64,000 nt of DNA from Orobanche coerulescens (Eukaryota; Streptophyta; Magnoliopsida; Lamiales; Orobanchaceae). Below, in pieces: positions 47,469-57,468 of this stretch. Below the pieces are notes generated by a model, which saw only the letters and a list, made by a program, of their open reading frames with translations, was not told the origin of the DNA and made no database searches. Each line of letters begins with the position of its first letter. Position 1 is the first letter of the stretch. A program made the position numbers and the translations under genes. Where the stretch lies: NCBI GenBank assembly GCA_033398695.1, contig CM065815.1:97988501-98052500 (forward strand), given 5' to 3'.

Positions 47469-49053
47469 GACTAAAAACGGATCATCATACTGTTTCGCCT
47501 TGATATCATCAGTCAAGGACGAAGTGATCTCCAATGAACACAACTGACCCTGAACTCTCTGAACCCAAACCTCGATATTCTGACAAATCAAATTCTGCTG
47601 GATCCTGCTCTGTGGTGTAAGTATATCCATCATCTGTAACGCCATCGGTTTCCGGCTCAACGCATATGCCACTACGTTAGCCTTACTCGGATGATAAAGT
47701 ATCTCGAGGTCGTAATCTTTAATTAGCTCCAACCACCTACGCTGCCTCATATTCAACTCTTTTTGACTGAAGATATACTTCAGACTCTTGTGATCCGTAA
47801 AAATCTTACACGACGACCCATAGAGGAAATGCCTCCATATCTTTAAGGCAAAAACAACTGCAGCTAACTCCAAATCATGCATGGGATAATTTACCTCATA
47901 AGGTTTCAACTGGAGAGACGCATAAGCAATCACCCTGTCTCTCTGCATCAAAACACATCCGAGCCCAAGGCCCGAAGCATCACTATACACCACGAAATCC
48001 TCATTCCCCTGAGGCAATGCTAAAACGGGTGCGGTAGTCAATCGTCTCTTCAACTCGTCAAAACTATCCTGTCTGTCTGCGGTCCACTCGAACTTCTGAG
48101 TTTTCTGAGTAACTGAGTGAGCGGTCTAGCGATCTTAGAAAATCCCTCAACGAACCTACGATAATAGCCTGCAAGTCCCAGAAAACTTCTCACTTCCTTC
48201 ACATTCTTGGGCGGTTCCTATGCCATCACCGCCTCTATCTTCTGTGGATCTACCCGAACTCCCTCCGCTGAGATCACGTGTCCGAGGAACATCACTTCCT
48301 TGAGCCAAAACTCACACTTAGAGAACTTCGCGTACAACTGCTCAGTTCTCAAAGTGTCCAACACAATCCGGAGATGTAAAGCATGCTCATCGCGACTCCG
48401 GGAATAGATAAGGATGTCGTCGATAAAGACGACTACGAATTTGTCCAGATACTCGATAAAAACTTTGTTCATTAATTGCATGAACACTGCTGGGGCATTG
48501 GTTAGCCCGAAAGGCATAACCACAAACTCGCAATGGCCATATCTCGTCCGAAAGGCAGCTTTCGGTATATCGTTGTCCCAAATCCTCAACTGATAGTAGC
48601 CCAATCGTAAATCAATCTTCGAAAAGACTGTCGATCCCTAAAGCTGATCAAATAAGTCGTCGATCCTGGGCAAAGGGTACTTGTTTTTGATGGTCAACTT
48701 GTTTAATTCTCGGTAGTCGATGCATAAACGAAGCGATCCATCCTTCTTCTTAACAAAAAGTACGAGCGCACCCCAAGGCGATGCGCTCGGTCGAATATAC
48801 CCTTTATCTAACAATTCCCCCAACTGTTTCTTCAATTCTAACATCTCCGACGGTGCCATACGGTATGGCGCTCGAGAAATGGGAGCCGCATTCGGTTCAA
48901 GATCAATAGAAAACTCAATCTCTCGCTGTGGTGGTAATCCCGGCAAGTCATCTGGAAATATGTCGGGGTACTCGCTGACAATTGGAATCGACGACATGTC
49001 GACTCCACCATCCTCCGCCTGCAGAGCGTAACACCAATAACCGACACCACCCC
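47466..49053 (-). pseudogene. Reverse transcriptase-RNase H of element D'
   Basis: The catalytic [11 protein letters not shown] is present (about 48410-48440), unlike D. The frame is broken by a stop near 48640 (FDQL, then TAG) and by a one-base loss near 48107 between RT and RNase H. RNase H ([34 protein letters not shown]) is otherwise good. The protease-RT frame break at the G-run (49050-49053) is shared with D. Confidence 0.92.
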
Positions 49054-49800
49054 TGATTCAGAAGTTTCACCGCCTTCAAGGCGCTAATTACACTTCCCGA
49101 TCTACCCAGTTTACAGTCGACGAGAGTATGCTCGGTGCCGTCCTCAGCCACTATCGAGATGGTGCGAGTCCGATAATTCATGATAGCACCATGACGATCC
49201 AACCAATCATCCCCGAGGATCAAATCCTCACCCTTAAGATCTATAACAATAAGGTTCGAGGGCCAATCTCGGCTCCCGATCCTCACTGGACAATCCCTAA
49301 CTTCTCGGTCCCCAACCATACGATCCCCACTAGGCGTACCCACTACGAACAGTTCGCACTCATACAAGCAGTCAATACCAATACGACACACACAATCCGA
49401 AGCAATAAAAGAATGAGTAGCACCCGAATCTAAAAGCACCGAAACTGGATGAGAAAGGATCTGAGTGGTACCTGACGCCACTGGAACGTCTGTCTCCTCC
49501 GTGCGCCTCATCTGATATAACCGAGGGTGGACTGAGCCCGAACTAGATGCAGCTCGGCGGTCCGGCTGACCCCGGCCCCTACCACGGCCCGAACTCTGAG
49601 GAACATAAGTGACTGGAGTCTTCTGATCAATACTGTGCTCTCTCTGAACAGCGGTGGTAGTCGGAGCTTTGGCAGCCCTGGTGGCTCTCTCACAATGTGC
49701 TGCCCGGTGTCCGGTCTGCCCGCAAGTAAAGCAAGTAACTGGAGGAGAAGGGCAATCCTCCATCAGATGCTCATATTGGTTGCAGTTAAAACAAACCCTG
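49054..49800 (-). pseudogene. Zinc knuckle-protease region of element D', truncated
   Basis: Begins within gag at the first zinc knuckle (CFNCNQYEHLMEDC, 49799-49757), then CFTCGQTGHRAAHC, an RG-rich linker, and protease site LLDSGATHSF near 49430. Upstream Gag is missing because of the breakpoint at 49800. Confidence 0.9.
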
Positions 49801-49801
49801 C

Positions 49802-51212
49802 CATATCGGGTTACTATTAAAATAAAATTGGACTGGAAATAATAAAATTGGCTGAAAGGGTTTTGGGCTAAAATGAAGTAAGAACAGATCGGCCATTAAA
49901 TACTAGGTCTGAAATAATGGGTTTAAATCGGCTCAACCGATAGAATTGGCATCGGCCCTTGATAAAAGCCGACTACTATACTTTGTTTCATTCTCTCGCC
50001 GTTTCTCCCGAGACTGGCGGATGGAGTATCGGTGATTATCCGCCTTGGATCGGAGCAGCGGCATACGCACACCATGATTCGAGGATCCGGGTCGGTCTTA
50101 CACCGCCCCTTTTGAACCACCGACTGAAGAAATGGGTCGTGGTTTAGAGGAAGCAGAGGCGACTGACGAACGAGTGTTTCCTGGTGGTTTGAATCTGAAA
50201 TCGATAGTTTGGCGGTGGTGAGGTTGGGGTCTGAAGGTGACTGCGGCAAAAGATGGTTTCCCAGGTTTGCCTTGTATCGATCTCTTTTTTTTTATTCTGA
50301 TTTGGAAGAGAAAAAGGGCTTCTGATGGGGACATTATAGGTTTGAGATTAACAGTTTGGTTATGGTGATTAGGCAAGTGTTTGAGCTTAAATCGAAGGAT
50401 ATTGGAAGACCGAATTTATGTGAAGAAAATTGAGATGAAAAATGTTTGTAATGGAAGGAACTTACAGAAGAATTTCCTTGTTGATTTGTGTTCGCTGGAT
50501 CGTTCTGAGATGTTGGAAGTATGTAGGATTTGCTGTAAATGAAATTTCCTGATGTGTGTGTGCGCTTTGTGTAAATTTTCGGAAGATGATCGTTGGCTGT
50601 GATAGAGAATTGTGAATTGTTCTGAGTTTAATTTGTTGTTTGTAGTGGATTTCTGCAAAGAAATCATATTATACATATCTCTCCTTTATATGGTAAATTT
50701 TGCAACCACTTCTCCCATGATGCCCACTACTCCACTAAGGTGGTTGATAGTGGGAAGTGCAGAAATCTCATTCCATCGTGTGGGAGAGAGAAATGATTTG
50801 GGCTGAAAAATGATAATTGGGCTCTTAATTTATTATGGGAGTCGGGTTTGGGAATTAGTAGTTGATTATTAATTTCAATTGGGTTTGGGAACTAATATTT
50901 ATTGGGCTGACTATTATAGTGGTTGGTTGGCCCAAAAATGAATGTATTATTTAAAATGGACTTGTGAAATCTTATGGGTAACGATTAATATCGCTTAAAA
51001 TTTGACTCGGGCCTAGAAATAACAACATGAAACACGATAAAATAAAACGAGAAATGACACGACATGAATCACATGGCTGGACATGAATTATAATGACATA
51101 AATGAATTTGCGTGATCATGAAATAAAATGAATTAAACGGCATTAATTTAATAAAATTGAACATGTTTTCTATAATTCACAATAAATGTATATGCGAAAT
51201 CGGGGCGTTACA
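49802..51212 (-). repeat. Right LTR of element C, piece 2
   Basis: Matches the left LTR of C from CATATCGGGTTAC to the end GGCGTTACA, followed by the target duplication GTAGT. Confidence 0.92.
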
Positions 51213-52309
51213 GTAGTTTTCTTAGGCTCTCACTGTTGGATCAATCACTTGTTGCATTCTGACCACATGATCACAAGCCATGTGTCACCATAGTTTTCTT
51301 AGGCTCTCACGGTTGGATCAATCACTTGTTGCATCCTGACCACATGATCACAAGCCATGTGTCACCGTAGACCTCGCCTAGCTTCATGGCTAGACTAAGG
51401 CCACACATTCACACCACTTAACACAGTACACCAAGGATGTCCCAACAATTCACCCAGAGGCAACAAATACTTAGCACGACACAAACGTCAAATCAAAACG
51501 CAACAAAATGAGGTAATATATGTATATATGCACTATCAAAGCACAACATCAACACCAAACATATCCATAAGATTCACTTAATCATTTACAAATACACCAT
51601 TCACAAATGCACACGCGTTTTGAAAGTGAGCCTTTAAAGAGGTGTAAGCGAATCATTTGAAAGTTCATTTGAAACAGCCAAACGAACACTTAGATGATCA
51701 CCGATCATCATATCCACAAAACAATAAATGTATGAACAAGGTACTTGCCTCGAAACCGGCACACGAATGCTTCGAAGAACACGGCTCGACCGAAGTGCCC
51801 CGAAACCTACAACCACCGCAAGAAAACAACGAGAACACTATCACAACAAGGATCCAGACCAATAATAACGGAAATCACCTCAAAACATCAAAGGAAACTC
51901 ATTGAAAGATTTAATCGAAAATTAAATGTTCAATAATTTCCAAGAACACTCAAATCGTCAATCGAATTAAACAAACTCTAAATATGGATATACAATCCAT
52001 AGAACACGATTAATAACATTATATAGCACTAACCAATTCATCAAAATCGGACTAGGATCGAGATCAAGAACAAAACTCCAAAAAGTCAAATCTAGGGAAA
52101 AATACCTCGATTCGATGAAGAACAATGGATTAGATGATGTTACAATCACCTAGAACTCCCCAAAACACCTTGGATGGAACAAAAATCGACCATAAGTTCA
52201 AACTCTAGTCGCCCTCGTCTCAAACCCGCGTAGAGGAGAAGAAATGAAGTGGAAATGAAAATTCACGACTGCTGTCCAGTTTATATACTAGACAGCTTAG
52301 CGTGCGCTA
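51213..52309 (-). repeat. LTR G, piece 2
   Basis: Resumes LTR G after element C with two more 77-bp minisatellite units (to 51370). It has a GC-type donor-like CGAG|GCAAGTACC near 51750, a donor-like GAG|GTATTT at 52105 and a TATA box near 52285, and ends inside a palindrome cut by element F. No gene is seen. Confidence 0.88.
52281..52289 (-). promoter_or_regulatory. TATA box of LTR G
   Basis: The minus strand reads TAGTATATAAAC, 8 bp below the last palindrome of the G array. Confidence 0.65.
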
Positions 52310-52475
52310 TGTTAGGCGTATTTTTATACGCTTATTTATCATTATTTTGTATTATTTTGGAGAGTGAAATTGTCTAAATGAGCCTTTAATGCCTTAATTT
52401 TGTATGATTGACAGGAAATTGAAGTCCGGAAGCTAAAACGAAGCAAAACGGGCGAAAACGGCAAATCTGGACTAT

Positions 52476-52645
52476 GAGCCGCGGCACAAGGAAGGTGGCC
52501 GGCACAGAAGACACCCGACCAAAGACAGAGTAATCAGACTGTGGCCGCGGCACATCCTGTGAGCCGCGCACGTAAGAAATTAAGAACGCCTGTGCATCCA
52601 GTGAAGGCCCTGTGCGCGGCACAGAGTTTAGTGCGCCGCGGCACA
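52476..52645. repeat. Palindrome array of LTR F, 5' copy (GTGCCGCGGCAC type)
   Basis: Five to six copies of GAGCCGCGGCAC/GTGCCGCGGCAC in various states of decay (some missing one base), about 90 bp upstream of the TATA box. Confidence 0.88.
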
Positions 52646-52736
52646 CTTGGCGGTTTTTGTATGTCCGCGCGGATTAGGGCCGTTTGAAGCCGTTTTCGAC
52701 CTACGATACGGACGCGATCTGGAGGATATGCTGAGC

Positions 52737-52744
52737 TATAAATA
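52737..52744 (+). promoter_or_regulatory. TATA box of LTR F, 5' copy
   Basis: TATAAATA within GAGCTATAAATAGGG, a strong plant TATA context. Confidence 0.75.
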
Positions 52745-53627
52745 GGGTTTAAGACCCTAATTAATTATCTTTGGATCTTTTATCTTTTGGAGCTTAAGCT
52801 TGGAGACGGCAGAAGAAGAAGGAAGCAGAAGACTTCAAAGGCAGAGGGCGGAAGCTGAAGAACGGAGGAATCCGAGCTTCATCTGCGTTTGATTTTTATG
52901 CTTTCATTTATTTATTCTGTAATTTCAATTATTAGTATGTCAGGCTAAAGCCCTAATCTAGGGTTTTGATGAAACCTATGTTTTGACGAATTTCTTGAGA
53001 TTATCCAATTAATTACCTTTTTGTTGAGTTTTCCCAATTGTGTTTAATGCTTGCAATTATCTGGCCAATAGTTGTATTGATTTAATCATTCACTTCGAAT
53101 CGGGAGAGGAGATTTGGTGAGGAACTATAGGTGATGACCATTTTATTCTGTGAGATAGGAATATACTCATAGGAACTACGTGGCCTTTGGGAGATTTTAT
53201 GCTTTTCGCCTATTGACGAATTAATTCACCTAGGGATAGAGTGCGTTATTCGCCTTTAGATAAATCTATTGACCTCGGGAGAGGCGGTAGAATATATTAG
53301 CAATCTCCGCCTTCAATAAATTGGGAAAATTATTTATTACGGATAATCGAGAGTAAATTCGGATAAACCGAGGTGGATTCAGAATCCTAGACTTATTCAT
53401 CATTTGATTTCTTTTATTCAAGCTATCGTTTTCTATTGTTTAGTCGCTTAGTAATTCTTTTAGTTATTAATTGCAAAAACCCAAATTCGATTGTTCAAAT
53501 AAAATTGGAATACACAAAAATCGGTAGTTAGAGATTCAGTCCTCGTGGGAACGATACTCTACTTATCACTTTATTACTTGTAAACGATGACGTGCACTTG
53601 CGTGTAAGAAATATCGCAACAAGTTTT

Positions 53628-53646
53628 TGGCGCCGTTGCCGGGGAC
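53628..53646 (+). promoter_or_regulatory. Primer-binding site of element F (Asp tRNA)
   Basis: TGGCGCCGTTGCCGGGGAC, the classic Athila/Tat primer site complementary to tRNA-Asp, six bases after the LTR. Confidence 0.95.
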
Positions 53647-53762
53647 AGAATTTTCTAATATCGATTTAAGTATTTCTAGTCTTAATTTGAACGTTTTATT
53701 TTTATTTTTGTGTATTTAATTTCGTTTATTTGTTTTTCCTTTCAGGACCTTTCGTGTAGTGC

Positions 53763-56336
53763 ATGAGAAAACTCGGTAACGAAGGCCTACTACCTTTGGA
53801 TACCGAACTCGAGCGCACTCTAAGAAGGAACAAGAAGGAGAAAAGAGAGTTGCAGACGACGGTCAACATGGCCGAGAATATCGAAGTCCAAGAAGGAGAT
53901 AACCAAGTGCGGCAAGTTCAACCGGAACTAGCTCTTCGAGATTATGCCATGCCGCAGATCAATGCTAATTTTTCGGGAATTCGGCATCCCACTATCCAAG
54001 CCAATAATTTTGAGATCAAGCCCGCTATTATTCAGATGGTGCAGGCGAGCCAATTCTGTGGACTGCCGAATGACGACCCGAATGCCCATATTGCTTCTTT
54101 CCTTGAGATATGCGACACGTTCAAGACTAATGGTGTCACCGACGATGCCATCCGATTGAGGCTTTTCCCTTTCTCTTTGAGGGATAAAGCGAAATTTTGG
54201 TTAAATTCCTTACCGCCGGGGTCGATTACAACATGGGGAGAGTTAGCGCAAGCCTTCCTTGCCAAATTCTTCCCACCTGCTAAGACGGCGAGGTTGAGAA
54301 ACGAAATAACCACCTTTGTTCAGTACGATATGGAATCGCTCCACGAGGCGTGGGAGCGATATAAAGATTTGTTACGAAGATGCCCTCATCACGGCCTTCC
54401 TGATTGGCTTCAGATTCAGACGTTCTATACTGGTTTGAGTGCTTCTACACGCACTCTCGTGGATGCGGCCGCTGGTGGGGCCTTGATGGGAAAATCTATG
54501 GCCGAGGCACACTCGCTTTTGGAAGCTATGGCCGCAAATGCATATCAATGGCCATCGGAAAGATTGACACCGAAGAGAGTTATGGAAGTTTCAAGTAATG
54601 ATCTGATTTCCACCTTGTCAGCTCAAGTCGCCGCTTTGACCCAACAGCTCCAAGCATTTTCGCACGTACCTTCCCCCGTTACCATAGAGACATGCAATTG
54701 GTGTAACGGATCACACCCGAGCGTGGAGTGTCAAGTTGGAAACCCGTTCGAGCAACATCAGATGGAGCAGGCTCAATTCGTGGGAAATGGGAATCGGCAG
54801 AATAGCCCGTACTCCAACACTTATAATCCGGGGTGGCGCAATCATCCCAACTTTTCGTGGAGAAACGGACAGAACTCAAACCAGCCCCCGTTCGCTCAGA
54901 ATCAACAGCAGCCCCCTTCCGCTCCAAAAATTTCTCTTGAGGAAGCACTTGCAAAATTGGCGGCGAATACGAGTCAATTTATGACCCGTACTGAAGCGAC
55001 ATTGCAAAATCATTCCGCTTCCATACGAAACTTGGAGGTCTAGCTGGGCCAAATTGCTAATGTGTTGACAGCTCGCCCGGAGGGAGCATTGCCGAGTACA
55101 ACAGAGACAAATCCTAGAGAGAGTCTAAATGCAATCAGCCTGAGAAGCGGGAAAGAGGTGCTGGATCAGCCCGAGCGGTGTGAAAAGAAGAAGGAAATTG
55201 AGGAAAAGAATGATTTAGAGCCAGAGGAGTCGCAAGATTTGAACCCTTCAATAATGTTGCCGGATAACCCGAAGACATGTATGTCCCCCGTCCCGTTTCC
55301 GCAGAGATTACAACAGAAAAAGGCGGACAAACAATTTTCTAAGTTCCTTGACGTGTTTAAAAAGCTTCACATTAACATTCCATTCGCCGACGCGTTGGAA
55401 CAGATGCCGAGTTACGTTAAGTTCATGAAAGAGATATTGTCGAAGAAAAGAAAACTCGAGGAGTTCGAAACTGTAGCCTTGACGGAGGAATGCAGCGCAA
55501 TTCTTCAAAAGAAGCTCCCACCTAAATTGCAAGATCCGGGAAGCTTCAACATACCGTGCACCATGGGGAATCTTTCTTTTAATAAGGCACTATGCGATCT
55601 TGGTGCTAGTATCAACCTCATGCCTCTGTCGATTTTCAAAAAGCTGGATATTGGGGAAGTCAAGCCAACAGCAATCTCCTTACAATTGGCGGATCGATCC
55701 ATCAAATACCCAAGGGGAGTGATTGAGGATGTTTTAGTCAAAGTCGATAAGTTCATCTTTCCGGCCGATTTCATCGTACTCGACATGGAGGAAGATGAAG
55801 ATATTCCAATCATCTTGGGACGACCATTTTTAGCGACGGGCCGAACCCTTATAGACGTGGAAAAAGGGGAGTTAACTCTGAGGGTCCAAGACGAGCAAGT
55901 TACTTTTCAAGTATTCAAATCGTTTCCATGTCCCGGAAGTGTTGATAAAAGGTCACAAATTGAAAGTGTAGATGTCGTTGAAAGAGGAAAGCACCGAAAA
56001 AATCGTCGGTTGGAAAATTCAGATGTTGTGTTAAATGGTCCAATTTTTAAGAAGGATGTAGAACAAGTAGAATTTCTCGAGCATGAGGACAAATCTGCTG
56101 CAGTCTTGAGTGCGTTTGTGAAGGAGGAGAATAAGCCGAAAGCCCAGCGGACAATTAATCATGGAAAAAACGGGTGTTTCGGGAAGTTGTTCACGTTGAA
56201 ACCTTTCCGCAAACAACATTTGATGACCGAACCGAAAGTCAAATCGCTAACGACCAATGGTCATAATTTTAACAAATATATGAACGGTTCGATGAACGGG
56301 GCGGAAACCAAATGGAGTTTGCGAAAAGCGAACTAA
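53763..56336 (+). pseudogene. Gag-protease of Athila element F (one amber codon)
   Basis: The ATG at 53763 opens a frame of 858 codons broken only by TAG at 55041-55043. Gag carries Athila-type motifs (ANNFEIKPAIIQMVQ; FLEICDTFKTNGVTDDAIR; LRLFPFSLRDKAKFWLNSLP) and a variant zinc knuckle CNWCNGSHPSVEC near residue 316. After the amber come LGQIANVLTARPEGALPS and the protease, with active site CDLGASINLMP and IPIILGRPFLATGRTLIDV. The last 100 residues are unusual; NGHNFNKYMNG vaguely resembles the end of Athila integrase. The amber is probably CAG to TAG, judged from the family sequence at this place. Whether it is read through is unknown. Confidence 0.88.
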
Positions 56337-56554
56337 TATTTTCAAATAGGTCCGGCTGAAGACTATAAACTTAGCGCTTCTTGGGAGGCAACCCGAGTTC
56401 GTAGTTGTAGATTTTTGCGTTCCTTTATTTTTCTTGCATCTTTGATTTTTATTTTTTTCTTCATTTTTGTGCTTCAATTTGCTTCTGCCTCTCGTTTTTA
56501 ACGTGTTTTTCTCAAAATTCTGTGCAGAAAAGTCCCAGGGAAGAAACTGAAGTC

Positions 56555-56769
56555 TGAGCCGCGGCACAGGTATTGTGAGCCGCGGCACACATAAATCGTA
56601 AGGGGAGGCTAAACCAACTGTACCCTGTGCCGCGGAACGGCATAAATGAGCCGCGGCACACTTGAGCACTGAGCCGCGGCACACGAAATCTGTGCCGCGG
56701 CACACGACAACACGAGAAAACATGTAAAAGGATCGTACCTGCCGCGGCTCACTTTAGTGTGCCGCGGCT
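56555..56769. repeat. Internal palindrome array of element F (GTGCCGCGGCAC type)
   Basis: Eight or so GAGCCGCGGCAC/GTGCCGCGGCAC motifs, better preserved than those in the LTRs, outside the LTRs. Confidence 0.9.
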
Positions 56770-56936
56770 ACAATCTGAATTCGAAGGGGCCAGGTACCTT
56801 ATAACTCTCAATCGGCGAACTCCTGTGCACGTTTTCTTTTTCCCTTCCCTCTCCCTTACCTGCGCGCGAATCGGCCGAAGCATTCTTCAAATTTTTTTCT
56901 TGCGATTTCTCCTTGCAATCTTCACAAAACCAAAAG

Positions 56937-57460
56937 GTATGTTCCAATCTTTAATCTCTACTTGTTTATGGTTTAAATTTGAAGTTGTTTATGCTTTGGA
57001 TGGATTGAACATGTTTATTCTCCTTCAAAATTTCTAGGATGGTTTAGGGAATAACATGGTAGTTTTAATCGAATTTTCATGCTTAGTTTGGAATATGAAT
57101 GAGTTGAGTGTGTTGTGTTGATGATGATTGAATTGTGTTTCTGTTCTTGGGGGTTGAATCGAGCTATAGCCATGTTTATTCTTCAAGTAAACTCGTGCCC
57201 TCAAGGTGTTTGATAAATTGCCTAAGTGAAAAATTTTCTTTGGAAAAGCAATCTTTTGAATTTTCGTGCAACGTATACGTTCTGAATTTACAGCAAGCCC
57301 AACCCTTACATCCAGGTTAAACGTTTAAGTCCAATTTCATCCTTCTCTCACGAATGCGCTATTTTGTTAAATTCGGGATTTCTGGCTGGACATCCTTAGC
57401 CAAGTGTAGATCATTGTTATTTTTGTTTGCGTAAGTAAACCCTCGTGTTGTACTTTTCAG
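56937..57460 (+). other. Predicted intron upstream of the accessory ORF of element F
   Basis: The donor AAAAG|GTATGT at 56937 and acceptor TTGTACTTTTCAG|G ending at 57460 both fit plant consensus. The 524-bp interior is T-rich, as plant introns are. The ATG of the accessory ORF follows 8 bases after the acceptor. Confidence 0.6.
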
Positions 57461-57468
57461 GACTGATT

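Larger units (their letters stand above)
45335..49800 (-). mobile_element. Element D': truncated sister copy of D
   Basis: It contains part of a 3' LTR (45335-46050) and internal sequence from integrase back to the first zinc knuckle, ending at 49800 inside gag. There is no primer site or 5' LTR. The left break joins repeat E and the right break joins the LTR of C. The sequence is very close to D but keeps the RT catalytic aspartates. Confidence 0.92.
26804..51212 (-). mobile_element. Element C: decayed Ty3/gypsy (Tekay-type) retrotransposon with later insertions in its right LTR
   Basis: It starts TGTAGCGACCACTC and ends GGGGCGTTACA, flanked by an exact 5-bp duplication GTAGT (26799-26803 and 51213-51217) inside LTR G. 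LTRs: 26804-29220, and 34072-34604 plus 49802-51212. Internal region: 29221-34071. A 15.2-kb block (E, D, D') sits in the right LTR, and about 0.45 kb of LTR relative to the left copy is missing there. The polyprotein is nearly full length but has many stops. Confidence 0.9.
52310..53621 (+). repeat. 5' LTR of element F (1.3 kb)
   Basis: It has a GCCGCGGC palindrome array (52476-52645), a TATA box at 52737 and the end CGCAACA next to the primer site. It contains a (GAA)-rich stretch near 52800-52860. Confidence 0.95.
56337..57468 (+). promoter_or_regulatory. Region between protease and accessory ORF of element F: pol-end motif, palindromes, predicted intron
   Basis: AAACTTAGCGCTTCTTGGG and GGAGGCAACCC (about 56368-56395) resemble a motif I recall at the end of Athila pol, so RT-integrase appears excised upstream. 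Then come T-rich sequence, a palindrome array (56555-56769), a weak TATA-like CTTATAACT near 56798 and a predicted intron (56937-57460). The arrangement resembles a second promoter with a 5' untranslated intron for the accessory ORF. Confidence 0.6.
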
